A stretch of 18,041 nt of DNA from CAYMRB01 sp964392615 (GTDB lineage Bacteria; Planctomycetota; UBA8108): contig CAYMRB010000187.1 in the NCBI GenBank assembly GCA_964392615.1, positions 1 through 18,041 of the forward strand, read 5' to 3'. Below, one piece after another: positions 1-8,607 of the stretch (positions are counted from its first letter, which is position 1; the number at the start of each line of letters is the position of its first letter). The notes under the pieces are model-generated. The model saw only the letters and a program-made list of their open reading frames with translations, made no database searches and was not told where the DNA came from. The position numbers and the translations under genes were made by a program.

Positions 1-563
1 GCGATCGCCGTGTAGTCCGCGTTGATGTCCTCGATCCGCTCCTGGCTGTTGTCGACGAGGTCCATCTTGTTGACCGCGACGACGATGTGATTGATCCCGA
101 GGAGCGACGAGATGAAGCTGTGCCGCTTCGTCTGCGTGACGACGCCATGACGCGCGTCGATCAGGATTACCGCAAGGTCACACATCGACGCGCCCGTCGC
201 CATATTGCGCGTGTACTGCTCGTGCCCCGGCGTGTCGGCGATGATGAACTTGCGCTTCGCCGTCGAGAAGTAGCGGTACGCGACGTCGATCGTGATCCCT
301 TGCTCGCGCTCAGCCTTGAGCCCGTCGGTCAGGAGCGCCGGATCGAAGTCCGTGTCGGTCGTGCCATGACGCTTCGAGTCCTGACGTACGGCCTCGAGTT
401 GATCCTCGTAGATCATCTTCGAGTCGTACAGCAGCCGCCCGATCAGCGTACTCTTGCCATCGTCCACGCTGCCGCACGTCAGAAAGCGCAGCAACTCCTT
501 GCGCTCGTGCTGCGCGAGATACGCGTCGATATCCGTCGCGATGAGGTCGGACTTGTGGGACAT
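1..563 (-). CDS. cysN: Sulfate adenylyltransferase GTPase subunit CysN, N-terminal part (cut by window edge)
   Basis: This is the GTPase subunit that drives ATP sulfurylase (sulfate + ATP to adenosine 5'-phosphosulfate). About 187 residues are visible before the left edge. All the translation-factor-type G motifs expected here are present: P-loop GSVDDGKST at residues 31-39, the GITID switch region near 89-93, DTPGHEQ at 110-116 and NKMDL at 165-169. The ATG at 563 lies one base after the cysD stop (TGA-T-ATG), with AAGGA inside the last cysD codons as ribosome binding site, so the two subunits are probably translationally coupled. Whether the gene continues into a fused APS kinase (CysNC form) cannot be seen. 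The family identity is very sure; only the C-terminal half is missing. Confidence 0.96.
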   Translation of the reverse strand, partial: MSHKSDLIATDIDAYLAQHERKELLRFLTCGSVDDGKSTLIGRLLYDSKMIYEDQLEAVRQDSKRHGTTDTDFDPALLTDGLKAEREQGITIDVAYRYFSTAKRKFIIADTPGHEQYTRNMATGASMCDLAVILIDARHGVVTQTKRHSFISSLLGINHIVVAVNKMDLVDNSQERIEDINADYTAI

Positions 564-564
564 A

Positions 565-1494
565 TCAGAAGTATCCTTCCCGCTTCTTCTCTTCCATCGA
601 TCCGGCCTGATCGAAATCGATCACGCGCCCCTGACGTTCGGAGTTCTTGGTCAGGAGCATCTCCTGGATGATCAACGGCAGCGTGTCGGCTTCCGACTCG
701 ACCGCTCCGGTGAGCGGATAGCACCCGAGTGTACGGAAGCGTACACACTTCATCTCCGGCGCCTCGCCGGGCTCGATCTCCATGCGATCGTCGTCGACCA
801 TGATGAGCACGCCGTCGCGCTCGACGACCGGTCGCTCCTTCGCGAGGTAGAGCGGCACGATCGGGATGCTCTCGAGGTGGATGTACTGCCAAACGTCGAG
901 CTCGGTCCAGTTCGACAACGGGAACACGCGAATGCTCTCCCCGCGATCGGTCGTCGAGTTGTACACGTTCCAGAGCTCGGGGCGCTGGTTCTTCGGATCC
1001 CAGCGGTGGTTCCGGTCGCGGAACGAGTAGACCCGCTCCTTCGCGCGTGACTTCTCCTCGTCACGCCGCGCGCCGCCGAACGCCGCGTCGAAGCCGTATT
1101 GGGTGAGGGCCTGCTTGAGGGCCTCGGTCTTCATCACGTCGGTGTACTTCTTCGAACCGTGCGTGAACGGATTGATGCCGGCCGCGCGCCCCTCCTCGTT
1201 CGTGTAGACGATGAGGTCGAGACCGAGCTCATCGCGCACATAGCGATCGCGAAACTCGGTCATCTCGCGGAACTTCCACGTCGTGTCGACGTGCATCAGC
1301 CGGAACGGCGGCCGCCCGGGATGAAACGCCTTGAGCGCCAGATGAAGCATGACCGCCGAGTCCTTGCCGATCGAGTAGAGCATCACGGGATTCTCGAACT
1401 CGGCCGCCACCTCGCGGATGATGTGGATGCTCTCCGCTTCGAGGCAGCGCAGGTGAGTGAGCGGTAGCTTGCCGGTTTCGGCGTTCGTACTCAC
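565..1494 (-). CDS. cysD: Sulfate adenylyltransferase catalytic subunit CysD
   Basis: This is the PP-loop ATP pyrophosphatase-type subunit that joins sulfate to AMP; it works as a heterodimer with CysN in the cytoplasm. The protein starts with the typical LTHLRCLEAESIHIIREV segment and carries the PP-loop SIGKDSAV at residues 41-48. The C-terminal GRVIDFDQ and EEKKREGYF segments are also characteristic of CysD. A longer frame opens at 1545, but the GTG at 1494 is preferred. It has AGGA about nine bases upstream, and the extra 17 residues of the longer form have no counterpart in the family. With this start the protein is 309 residues, close to the roughly 300 of known CysD proteins. It follows the permease gene after an 84-base gap and is followed by cysN after one base. 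Confidence 0.96.
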   Translation of the reverse strand: MSTNAETGKLPLTHLRCLEAESIHIIREVAAEFENPVMLYSIGKDSAVMLHLALKAFHPGRPPFRLMHVDTTWKFREMTEFRDRYVRDELGLDLIVYTNEEGRAAGINPFTHGSKKYTDVMKTEALKQALTQYGFDAAFGGARRDEEKSRAKERVYSFRDRNHRWDPKNQRPELWNVYNSTTDRGESIRVFPLSNWTELDVWQYIHLESIPIVPLYLAKERPVVERDGVLIMVDDDRMEIEPGEAPEMKCVRFRTLGCYPLTGAVESEADTLPLIIQEMLLTKNSERQGRVIDFDQAGSMEEKKREGYF

Positions 1495-1578
1495 GGGACG
1501 GTGTCCTATTCTTGTGCGAAATAATCCCGGGCCTTGCGGCGACACGCTGCAGTAGATGTCGGCATACGACGCGCCGCG

Positions 1579-3432
1579 TCACACCCAGAGCGCGCGGACA
1601 ATACACAGGGTCAACAGCATGACCAAGACGTTCAGAGGCAGGCCGACGCGCAGATAATCTCGGAATCGATAGCCGCCGGGTCCCATGACCATGAGATTCG
1701 TCTGGTAGCCGATCGGGGTGGCGAAGCTCGCCGAGGCGGCGACGGCGATCACGATAGCGCAGGCTCGAGGCTCGAGGTTCATGCGGGTGGCCACCTCGAG
1801 GCCGATCGGAAAGACCATAACTGCGGCCACATTGTTGGTCAAGATTTCGGTAAGCAGGTTCGTGACGATATACAGCACGGCCAGCGTGCCGATGGGCCCG
1901 GCGAGCGGCGCCACCGCCTCGTTCAGATAATTCAGCTGCGCGGCGAGGAACTCGTCGAGCTTCGTCTCGCTCATCGCCGCCGAGATCCCGAATGCGCCGG
2001 CGATGACGAAGAGTACCGAGAGGTCGAGCGATCGCCGCGCTTCACGAGGCGACAACCGCCCCAGGAACACCGCCGCAACAGCGGCCCCGAAGGCGACGAC
2101 GGAGAGCGGCAACCACCCCATCGCGGCGCAGAGCACCGTGACGAAGAACAGGCCGAAGATCCACGGCCCACGCCGCGAGTCGACCGGCTCGCTGCGCTCG
2201 ATCGGTGCGACCAGATAGAACTCGCCGCTGCCGACCCAATCGCGTGCGAAGCCCGCAGGCGCCTCCAGGAGGAGGAGATCACCCGTTTCGAGAGGGATGC
2301 GGCCGAGCGGTCCAGCCAACCTGCGCCCTGATCGGTGGATGCCGATGACGACCGCCTGGAACCGTTCCCGGAAGTCGACCTCCTTGAGACTGCGCCCGTG
2401 GAGCACGGAGTTCGCCGACACGACAGCCTCGAAGAGAGGCAGGTGAGGCGAATCGGCCTCAGCCCCGTTCAGGCGGCTCCCGTCGTTCTCCTCGCCGACC
2501 GGATCGACGACTCGGGCCAGCTCGTGATCTCGCAGCAGTCCGTCCAGCGCGTCGGCGCTGCCCGAGAACGCGAGGAGATCGCCCGCCTGCAGGACGAGAT
2601 TCGGAGCGACGGGGCCGAAGAGCTGACCATCGCGAATGATGTGCGCGAGAAACGCGCCCTCGAGCTGACGCAAGCCGGCCGCCTCGACCGTGCGCCGATC
2701 GAGCGACGATCCTTCGGGAATGCGTAGCTCAAACTGATACGACCGCAGATTCTCCGTCGCTGCGCGAGCATGATCGGCACGCTTCGGGAGAAGCCGCTGC
2801 CCGATGACGAGGAAGTACACGAACCCGCAGATCGCGGCCGGCACGCCGATCCAGGCGAGTTCGAACATGCCGAGGGCCGGACGACCGCTGCGGACGAGCA
2901 TTCCGGAGATCACGAGGTTCGTCGACGTGCCGACGAGCGTCGACATGCCACCGAGAATCGTCGCGTACGACAGCGGGATCAGGAGCTTCGACGGAGCGAG
3001 CCCGGCCCGACGCGCCCACTGCTGCACCTGTGGCACCAGGATCGCGACGAGGGGCGTGTTGTTGACGAAGGTCGAGAAGAACGTCGCCGGCAGCATCGTT
3101 CGCGCGAGCGCGGCGCTGGCGTTCGTCGATCGCGGACACATCAGCCCGTAGAGAAACGACAGGGCTCCCGTGCGCCGAACGACCGCGGCGAGAACGAACA
3201 GCGAGCCGATCGAAATCACGGCCTCTTCGGAAAACCCGGAGAGCCCTTCGCCGACGCTGACCGAGCCGGTGAGGAGGAGCACCGCCAGAGCCCCGAGCAG
3301 AATCATATCGGGACTGGCGACTTCGCGGACCAGGCATCCCATCGTCACGACGAGGACCGCCAGCGTCACCCACGCGGATGACGACAGCTGGCTCCAGGTC
3401 TCGAGATACGCCAGCAGGCCCACCCAATGCAT
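1579..3432 (-). CDS. SLC13/SAC1-type permease with two internal RCK_C domains, probable sulfate importer
   Basis: This is a 617-residue inner-membrane transporter of the divalent anion:sodium symporter superfamily. Membrane helices fill residues 20-210 and 425-615. The two halves show the paired family motifs: FVNNTPLVAILVP (122-134) with GTSTNL (168-173), and LTNNVAAVMVFP (531-542) with PIGYQTNLMV (573-582). Between them are two soluble TrkA-C/RCK_C-like modules (about 235-310 and 335-405), each with the AGDLL or TGDLLLLE signature strand. This SAC1-like layout is known for proteins that take up sulfate or other oxyanions, with the RCK_C modules thought to sense a ligand. Substrate assignment rests on its position between cysQ (13-base gap) and cysD. 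A GGGGGAT ribosome binding site precedes the ATG. It could instead carry another dicarboxylate or oxyanion. Confidence 0.88.
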   Translation of the reverse strand: MHWVGLLAYLETWSQLSSSAWVTLAVLVVTMGCLVREVASPDMILLGALAVLLLTGSVSVGEGLSGFSEEAVISIGSLFVLAAVVRRTGALSFLYGLMCPRSTNASAALARTMLPATFFSTFVNNTPLVAILVPQVQQWARRAGLAPSKLLIPLSYATILGGMSTLVGTSTNLVISGMLVRSGRPALGMFELAWIGVPAAICGFVYFLVIGQRLLPKRADHARAATENLRSYQFELRIPEGSSLDRRTVEAAGLRQLEGAFLAHIIRDGQLFGPVAPNLVLQAGDLLAFSGSADALDGLLRDHELARVVDPVGEENDGSRLNGAEADSPHLPLFEAVVSANSVLHGRSLKEVDFRERFQAVVIGIHRSGRRLAGPLGRIPLETGDLLLLEAPAGFARDWVGSGEFYLVAPIERSEPVDSRRGPWIFGLFFVTVLCAAMGWLPLSVVAFGAAVAAVFLGRLSPREARRSLDLSVLFVIAGAFGISAAMSETKLDEFLAAQLNYLNEAVAPLAGPIGTLAVLYIVTNLLTEILTNNVAAVMVFPIGLEVATRMNLEPRACAIVIAVAASASFATPIGYQTNLMVMGPGGYRFRDYLRVGLPLNVLVMLLTLCIVRALWV

Positions 3433-3445
3433 CGGGATCCCCCGG

Positions 3446-4252
3446 CTACTCCCCGCGGAAGATGCTCACCCAGTCCCGCGACGGATCACCGAACGCGACG
3501 ATGGACGGGTTGCGCAAGTTCTCGCGGTTATACTCCAGACGCTTCCCGTCGAGGTCGGTCAAACCGCCCCCGGCGACCTCCAGAACGCATTGTGCGGCGC
3601 CGGTGTCCCACTCCATCGTCGGAACGATGCGCGGGTAGAAATCGGCCCGCCCCTCGGCGACGAGGCAGAACTTGAGCGAGCTCCCCATGCTGGTCTTCTC
3701 GGCCCCTTCGAGCCGCGCGAGGAACGCTTCGACCTCGGGGCCAGCGTGGTCCTTGCTCGCGACGACGACGAGGCGCTCGAGGTCGGCTTGCCGCGTCGAG
3801 ATCGGCTCAGGGTCACCGTCCGCTTCCACGCGGAATGCGCCGCCGTTCCGATTGGCGTAGTACGTAACGCCCGTAACCGGAACGTGAACGACGCCGAGGA
3901 CAGGAGCGCTTCCCTCGACGAGCGCGATGTTGACCGTGAACTGCCCGGTCTCCTTGAGGAACTCCTTGGTGCCGTCGAGCGGGTCGACGAGCCAGAACGT
4001 CGACCATGACCGCCGCGCGGCGATCTCCATCGTCGACGACTCCTCGGAGAGCACCGGAATGTCCGGAGAGATATCGCCAAGCTGCGCGATGATCTCGTTG
4101 TGAGAGGCCTTGTCCGCCAGCGTCAGCGGCGAGTCATCCGCCTTGCGCTCGACGGCTCCCGATCTCCCGTAAAACTCGAGCGCGGCCTTGCCGGCGCGCG
4201 CTGCGACCGAGACGGCCTGCTCCAAGAGCTGTTCTGGATCGGGTGCGCTCAT
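3446..4252 (-). CDS. cysQ: 3'(2'),5'-bisphosphate nucleotidase CysQ
   Basis: This cytoplasmic magnesium-dependent phosphatase turns 3'-phosphoadenosine 5'-phosphate (the by-product of PAPS use) or PAPS into AMP or APS. It shows the inositol monophosphatase-family metal site in order: SEES at residues 69-72, DPLDGTKEF at 90-98, and EWDTGAAQCVLEVAGG at 214-229. CysQ-like segments GSSLKFCLVAEGRADFYPR and TVNIALVEG are also clear. The frame is open up to 4396, but the ATG at 4252 gives a normal 268-residue protein. The upstream 48 codons are Arg/Pro-rich with no family match. A GGAG lies 13 bases upstream, slightly far. It is the first gene of the sulfate operon. Its presence implies that PAPS is made and used in this organism. 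Confidence 0.93.
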   Translation of the reverse strand: MSAPDPEQLLEQAVSVAARAGKAALEFYGRSGAVERKADDSPLTLADKASHNEIIAQLGDISPDIPVLSEESSTMEIAARRSWSTFWLVDPLDGTKEFLKETGQFTVNIALVEGSAPVLGVVHVPVTGVTYYANRNGGAFRVEADGDPEPISTRQADLERLVVVASKDHAGPEVEAFLARLEGAEKTSMGSSLKFCLVAEGRADFYPRIVPTMEWDTGAAQCVLEVAGGGLTDLDGKRLEYNRENLRNPSIVAFGDPSRDWVSIFRGE

Positions 4253-4447
4253 CGTCGAATCGGAACTCCAGTCGCCGCCCGGACGGATAGTCGTCCCGGG
4301 CCTCCTTCCAGGGGTTCGGCCGAAGGCCGGCAAACATAGAGCAATTCGCGCCGAAAAGACAGTTTCGGGCGCCGCGCGGCCAGACGGGAGCGGCATCCGG
4401 TTCCGCGCCTCGAGGCTTCGACGTGGACCGACTTTGCCGGACGATCG
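4253..4447 (-). promoter_or_regulatory. Leader and possible promoter of the cysQ-cysN operon
   Basis: This 195-base gap lies upstream of cysQ and downstream of the hydrolase gene. On the minus strand a weak sigma70-like pair is possible: CTGTCT (4357-4362) and TATGTT (4333-4338), 18 bases apart. Just downstream, a five-base-pair hairpin CGGCC-TTC-GGCCG (4317-4329 on the plus strand) falls in the predicted leader. I see no recognisable SAM riboswitch or T-box. The promoter reading is weak because both hexamers are poor matches. Confidence 0.25.
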
Positions 4448-6484
4448 TCATTTCACCCGAAACAGCGCCTCGCGGCCGCGGGCTGCATCGAGCATTCGCC
4501 CGACGTCCTCCTCGAGCACGTAGCCGCGCGCGACGAGTCGCCGAACCGCGGCGCGATACTTCTCGAAGTAGTCGGCGAACCCCTCGTAGCGTTCGAGAAT
4601 CGCCGGACGCGGATCGCCGTTCGCGGCGCGCTCTTCCCCGGTGCGCGCGAACGGCACGTAGAAACCCTGCAGGCTGAGCAGCTCCGTCTCCGCGCCGATA
4701 GATCGGTGCCGCAGGTTCCAGCTCCCGTACGTCGCGAGCGGCACCGACACGCTCGGCAACATCAGACCACCGCGCTCGTTGTCGTCGGAGGAGTACGCGA
4801 GCACTCTCACGAAGTAGAAGCCGCGGCGCTCCGGCGGTTCGATACTCGTCCGTCGGTGCTGCAGGAACTCCGGACCGCGATGGAGGAACTCGGGCTCCTG
4901 GATCACTCGCGGATACCGCACTCCCGGCAGCGCTCTCCAGCCGCTCTCCGTCTCACGCCAATCGACGAGCGTGCCGTCCGCGATGCGCGGGTACGCGCTC
5001 GGCGGCGGCTCGGTGCCGTCGCGCACCCACGCGTCGAGCCGCAGGACGAGCGCCCGCATCAGTGGTCGATAGTCCGCCGGGTTCGCAGGCAGCTGCCCCC
5101 GCGAACGAGGCCGGGGCGTGCCGCTTCCCGGGCCGTGCTGCGTACCGGCGAAGGTGTAGATCCGCACCTCGGGCGGGATCTCCGCGTCGCGCTGGCCGCG
5201 AGGATCCGTGTGAACGAGCGAACCGCTGCGATGCCAGTACTCCGATGACGACTGCGTGTGAAAGACCTTCGGCACGGTGTCGGTCGAGCGAGATCGCCGC
5301 AGGATGCCGCCGACGCGACCGGTGAACGGATCGCGCTCGTCACCGTACGCGAACGGAAAGACATCGGCGGGGTACAGATGGTTATCGTGCTGCGCGTTGT
5401 GGCGCGTCGGCGATGCAAAGCGGTGATTGAAGAACCCGAGCCCCGCCCCTGCGACGTGCGGAATGATCCCGTCGAAGACGCGGCGACCGGACTCGTCGCA
5501 GTTGAACCCGTCGTAGACGAACATCCGCAGGCACCGCCCGCTCTGGGAGGTGCCGAAGCCGAGCGCGCGACGCGCCGCGGGCTTGCCATCGGCGAGCCGC
5601 ACCGGATTGCGCTCGTCCGTGACGTTCTTGAGGCAAGAGATCAGGTCGCGCATGCCGGCGAGGCCGAGGCCCTGGACGATCGGCCCCTCCGCCTCGTAGA
5701 TCAGCTCGTAGATGCACCCGGCCTGAAAGCCGCCGGAGAGCACGAGGTCGATCTTCGGAAGCTGAGCGCGCACGCCATCGTGAGTCGGCCAGCTCTTCTC
5801 CAAGCGCCACTGCTCGCGCGGAATCGGCACGCGTGCGTCCTTCTCGAGCAACCGCCACGTCAGCGTCGCGCCCCGTTCGCCCGGCCGGGTCGGCTCGTAG
5901 CTGCCGTGATTCCTCCAATGGGCGATCGGCAGCCGCTCGGCGTCGCTGTCGGGGCACATCTCCGCTCGCACGACGCCGCGAATGGGTAGGCCGCCCTGCG
6001 TCGCCACCGGTGCCCGCAGGCACAGCCGACGCCCGTCCGGGATCAGCTCGGCGATCCAGCCGCTCCACGCGACGATGAATCCGTGACGCTCGAAGAAGCC
6101 GTCGCCTCCTCCACCGACGACGCCGAGGCAGGTCGGGTTGCCGCGGTTGTTGACGTCGTAGAAGACCGCGCCGTTCGCCTTGGAGAGGTCCCGCGGCGCG
6201 AGAATCTCGATGTCGGCCGCGAACTCCACGCGCCCGTCGTCGTTGCGAGGAGCGAGATCGATATCGACGATCCGGCGGTTGCGAGGGTGAGTGGGATCGA
6301 CGGCGAACCACGCTCGACCTCGCAGCCTCTCGTACGGGCCGCGATCACCGAAGGAGCGCCCGCCGGCGTGGACGGCGCGGCGGAAGATCTCGACGCGCAC
6401 GACCTCGGCGGTCGCGAACGGACTCGACACGCAAAGCCAGGCGAGGGCGACCCAGAGCAGGGATCTGCGGGCAGCCGTCAACAT
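4448..6484 (-). CDS. Secreted alpha/beta hydrolase domain protein (Abhydrolase_10-like), substrate unknown
   Basis: The mature protein is predicted to be an exported serine hydrolase of about 678 residues. The N-terminus MLTAARRSLLWVALAWLCV followed by SSPFATAEVV is a signal peptide with cleavage near residue 26. The family segments are: FYDVNNRGN, RHGFIVAWSGW, the nucleophile elbow GFGTSQSGR (309-317, Ser313 the likely nucleophile), the downstream DGIIPHVAGAGLG, and the FAGTQHG block holding a candidate catalytic His. This layout matches the long 'alpha/beta hydrolase domain' family common in environmental high-GC bacteria, whose substrates are mostly unknown. The frame is open up to 6631, but the ATG at 6484 begins the signal peptide and has GGAGG ten bases upstream. 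It follows the YjhG-like gene after 16 bases, so the two are almost surely co-transcribed. A role on an ester or lactone is an inference. Confidence 0.82.
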   Translation of the reverse strand: MLTAARRSLLWVALAWLCVSSPFATAEVVRVEIFRRAVHAGGRSFGDRGPYERLRGRAWFAVDPTHPRNRRIVDIDLAPRNDDGRVEFAADIEILAPRDLSKANGAVFYDVNNRGNPTCLGVVGGGGDGFFERHGFIVAWSGWIAELIPDGRRLCLRAPVATQGGLPIRGVVRAEMCPDSDAERLPIAHWRNHGSYEPTRPGERGATLTWRLLEKDARVPIPREQWRLEKSWPTHDGVRAQLPKIDLVLSGGFQAGCIYELIYEAEGPIVQGLGLAGMRDLISCLKNVTDERNPVRLADGKPAARRALGFGTSQSGRCLRMFVYDGFNCDESGRRVFDGIIPHVAGAGLGFFNHRFASPTRHNAQHDNHLYPADVFPFAYGDERDPFTGRVGGILRRSRSTDTVPKVFHTQSSSEYWHRSGSLVHTDPRGQRDAEIPPEVRIYTFAGTQHGPGSGTPRPRSRGQLPANPADYRPLMRALVLRLDAWVRDGTEPPPSAYPRIADGTLVDWRETESGWRALPGVRYPRVIQEPEFLHRGPEFLQHRRTSIEPPERRGFYFVRVLAYSSDDNERGGLMLPSVSVPLATYGSWNLRHRSIGAETELLSLQGFYVPFARTGEERAANGDPRPAILERYEGFADYFEKYRAAVRRLVARGYVLEEDVGRMLDAARGREALFRVK

Positions 6485-6500
6485 CCTTCGAGGTCCTCCG

Positions 6501-8504
6501 TCAGGAGCGGTGGTCGCCGCCCGGTCCGTCCGATTCGACCAGGCGAGCCTGAATCGAATCCGGATCGTAAACGCAGCCCCCCCACGTCCCGCCGCTCGCG
6601 GCCTGCAGGATCGCCCACAGCCGCGTGTCATCCGGCAAGTCGGCGTCGGGCGCGAGGTCAGCGCGCGGCGGACGCGCCGCGAGTCGCCGTGCGCCTTCGG
6701 TCGGGTCGAACGTCTCGTCGCCCTCGCCGACCAGGTCGACGCTTCCTTCGAGCTTGCCCCGATCGATCACGAGGCGAACGCGGTCACCGTCGCGTAGTCG
6801 GCCGATCGGCCCGCCAGCGAGCGCCTCGGGGCCGACGTGTCCGATGCACGCGCCGGTCGAGACACCCGAGAAGCGCGCATCCGTGACGACCGCGACGCGC
6901 TTGCCGAAGCTCAGATAGCGCAGAGCCGACGTGATCTGGTACGTCTCCTCCATGCCGGCTCCGAGAGGGCCGCGGCAGATCAGCACGACGACATCGCCCG
7001 GCTGCACAGCGTCGGGCCCCGAGCTCTTGATCGCGGCGATCGCGTCCTTCTCGCGCGTGAAGACGCGAGCCGGCCCGGTCATGCGGAAGACGCCATCCTC
7101 ACCGACGACGCTCGAGTCGATCGCCGTCGCCTTGATGACCGCCCCCTCGGGAGCGAGATTGCCCCGCGGGAATACGACGGTGCTCGTCAGACCGCGGTCA
7201 CGCGCGCGAGAGGGCGAAAGGATGACGTCGTCGGGATCCACGCCGTCGAGCTCGGCGAGGAGCTCCCGGGCACGCCGACGCGCATCGCTGCCCTCCCACC
7301 ACTCGAGCACGCGGCGCAGCGGAACGCCGCTGACCGTCTGCACGTCGAGGTCGAGCAAGTCGAGCTCGCGCAGCCACAGCATGACCTCCGGGACGCCGCC
7401 GGCGAGAAACACGCGGACGGTCGGATGTCCGACAGGGCCGTTCGGAAGAACGTCGACCAGTCGCGGCACGCGACGATTGACTGCGATCCAGTCCTCCACG
7501 GAAGGCCGACGCAGACCGGCCGCATGCGCGATCGCCGGCACGTGCAGCAGCAGATTCGTCGAGCCGCCGAACGCTGCATGAACCGCCATCGCGTTGCGCA
7601 CCGCGCTGTCGCACAGCACGTCGGCGAGCTTCGCGCCACGCCGGCGCAGCGTCCATAGAGCGCGCGCCGATCGACTCGCGATATCGAGCCAGGCGCGGCT
7701 TCCCGACGGCGCCAACGCCGAGTGCGGCAGCGCCATGCCGAGCGCTTCGCCGACGACCTGGGCCGTCGCGGCGGTGCCGAGGAATTGGCATCCGCCGCCC
7801 GGCGACGCGCACGCTCGGCAACCGACGTCGGCCGCCTCCTCGAGCGAGATCTCGCCGTGCGCGTAGCGCGCCCCGATCGATTGGATCTGCCCCGCATCCT
7901 CGCCGTCTCGCGGCGGCAGCGTGACGCCGCCGGGAACGAGCACGCTCGGCAGATGCGCACAGCCCGCCAGCGCCATCATCATCGCGGGAAGCCCCTTGTC
8001 GCACGTACCGATGCCGATCACGCCGCCAGCCGTCGGGAGCGACCGGATCAGCCGTCGCAGGACGAGCGCCGCGTCGTTGCGGAACGCGAGGCTGTCCATC
8101 ATCGCGGGCGTCCCCTGCGATCGGCCGTCGCACGGATCGGTGCACGCGCCGGCGAACGGAATGGCGCCGAGCCCGCGCAGCTCTTCGGCGGCCCGCCTCG
8201 CGAGCAGCCCGACCTCCCAGTGGCCGGTGTGGTAGCCGAGGGCGAGCGGTGTGCCGTCCGGCTCGCGGATGCCGCCCTGCGTGCTCAGAATGAGCGCTTG
8301 CTCGCCACCGAGCCGGGTCGGATCCCAGCCCATGCCGACGTTCTGGCTCAGCGCGAAGAGGTCGCCGCTCGGACTCTCACGCAGCATCTCGGGGGTGAGC
8401 GGCAGCTCGCCCGCCGGACCGTCGGCGGTCGTCTCGAGACGATCGAGCGCGGCGGAGCCGTCGACGAGGTCGGTGAATTCGAAGGACGGTGACGGCGTGG
8501 TCAT
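6501..8504 (-). CDS. yjhG: YjhG/YagF-family dehydratase (IlvD/Edd superfamily), probable sugar-acid dehydratase
   Basis: This is a 667-residue iron-sulfur dehydratase of the IlvD/Edd superfamily. The details match the YjhG/YagF branch, known in E. coli as D-xylonate dehydratases, rather than IlvD itself: ELPLTPEMLRESPSGDLF, SQNVGMGWDP, LSTQGGIREPDG, GYHTGHWEVGL, CTDPCDGRSQG, GTCDKGLPAMM, PGGVTLPP.DGEDAG and CRACASPGGGCQFLGTA. Cysteines in the CDGRSQ, TCDK and GGGCQ segments are the candidate cluster ligands. The likely reaction is removal of water from an aldonic acid to give a 2-keto-3-deoxy sugar acid. The start at 8504 (AGAGG 11 bases upstream) is preferred over an open extension to 8609, which would cover the divergent promoter. 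No aldolase or sugar dehydrogenase is nearby, so the exact sugar acid is unknown. Confidence 0.93.
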   Translation of the reverse strand: MTTPSPSFEFTDLVDGSAALDRLETTADGPAGELPLTPEMLRESPSGDLFALSQNVGMGWDPTRLGGEQALILSTQGGIREPDGTPLALGYHTGHWEVGLLARRAAEELRGLGAIPFAGACTDPCDGRSQGTPAMMDSLAFRNDAALVLRRLIRSLPTAGGVIGIGTCDKGLPAMMMALAGCAHLPSVLVPGGVTLPPRDGEDAGQIQSIGARYAHGEISLEEAADVGCRACASPGGGCQFLGTAATAQVVGEALGMALPHSALAPSGSRAWLDIASRSARALWTLRRRGAKLADVLCDSAVRNAMAVHAAFGGSTNLLLHVPAIAHAAGLRRPSVEDWIAVNRRVPRLVDVLPNGPVGHPTVRVFLAGGVPEVMLWLRELDLLDLDVQTVSGVPLRRVLEWWEGSDARRRARELLAELDGVDPDDVILSPSRARDRGLTSTVVFPRGNLAPEGAVIKATAIDSSVVGEDGVFRMTGPARVFTREKDAIAAIKSSGPDAVQPGDVVVLICRGPLGAGMEETYQITSALRYLSFGKRVAVVTDARFSGVSTGACIGHVGPEALAGGPIGRLRDGDRVRLVIDRGKLEGSVDLVGEGDETFDPTEGARRLAARPPRADLAPDADLPDDTRLWAILQAASGGTWGGCVYDPDSIQARLVESDGPGGDHRS

Positions 8505-8571
8505 CGGTCGCGATACCTCTTGTCGGCACGATGGCGAGATCGACCACTCGAGTCGAGGGAAAACCGGGCTG

Positions 8572-8607
8572 TTGATCCCCGCTCGAGCGCCCACTACGAT
8601 TCCGGCC
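8572..8607 (+). promoter_or_regulatory. Sigma70-like promoter for a leaderless histidine phosphatase mRNA
   Basis: TTGATC (8572-8577) and TACGAT (8595-8600) are separated by exactly 17 bases, each matching four of six consensus positions. Seven bases after the -10 hexamer comes the A of the ATG at 8608. Transcription would therefore begin at or next to the start codon, which agrees with the absence of any Shine-Dalgarno sequence. Confidence 0.5.

Noticed and set aside
1534..3381. Long plus-strand frames opposite the permease and cysQ
   Set aside because: They are charged, low-complexity translations of the complementary strand of real genes, with no family motif.
4253..4447. Possible SAM or other sulfur-related riboswitch upstream of cysQ
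   Set aside because: Only a five-base-pair hairpin is seen; no conserved riboswitch core could be recognised by eye.
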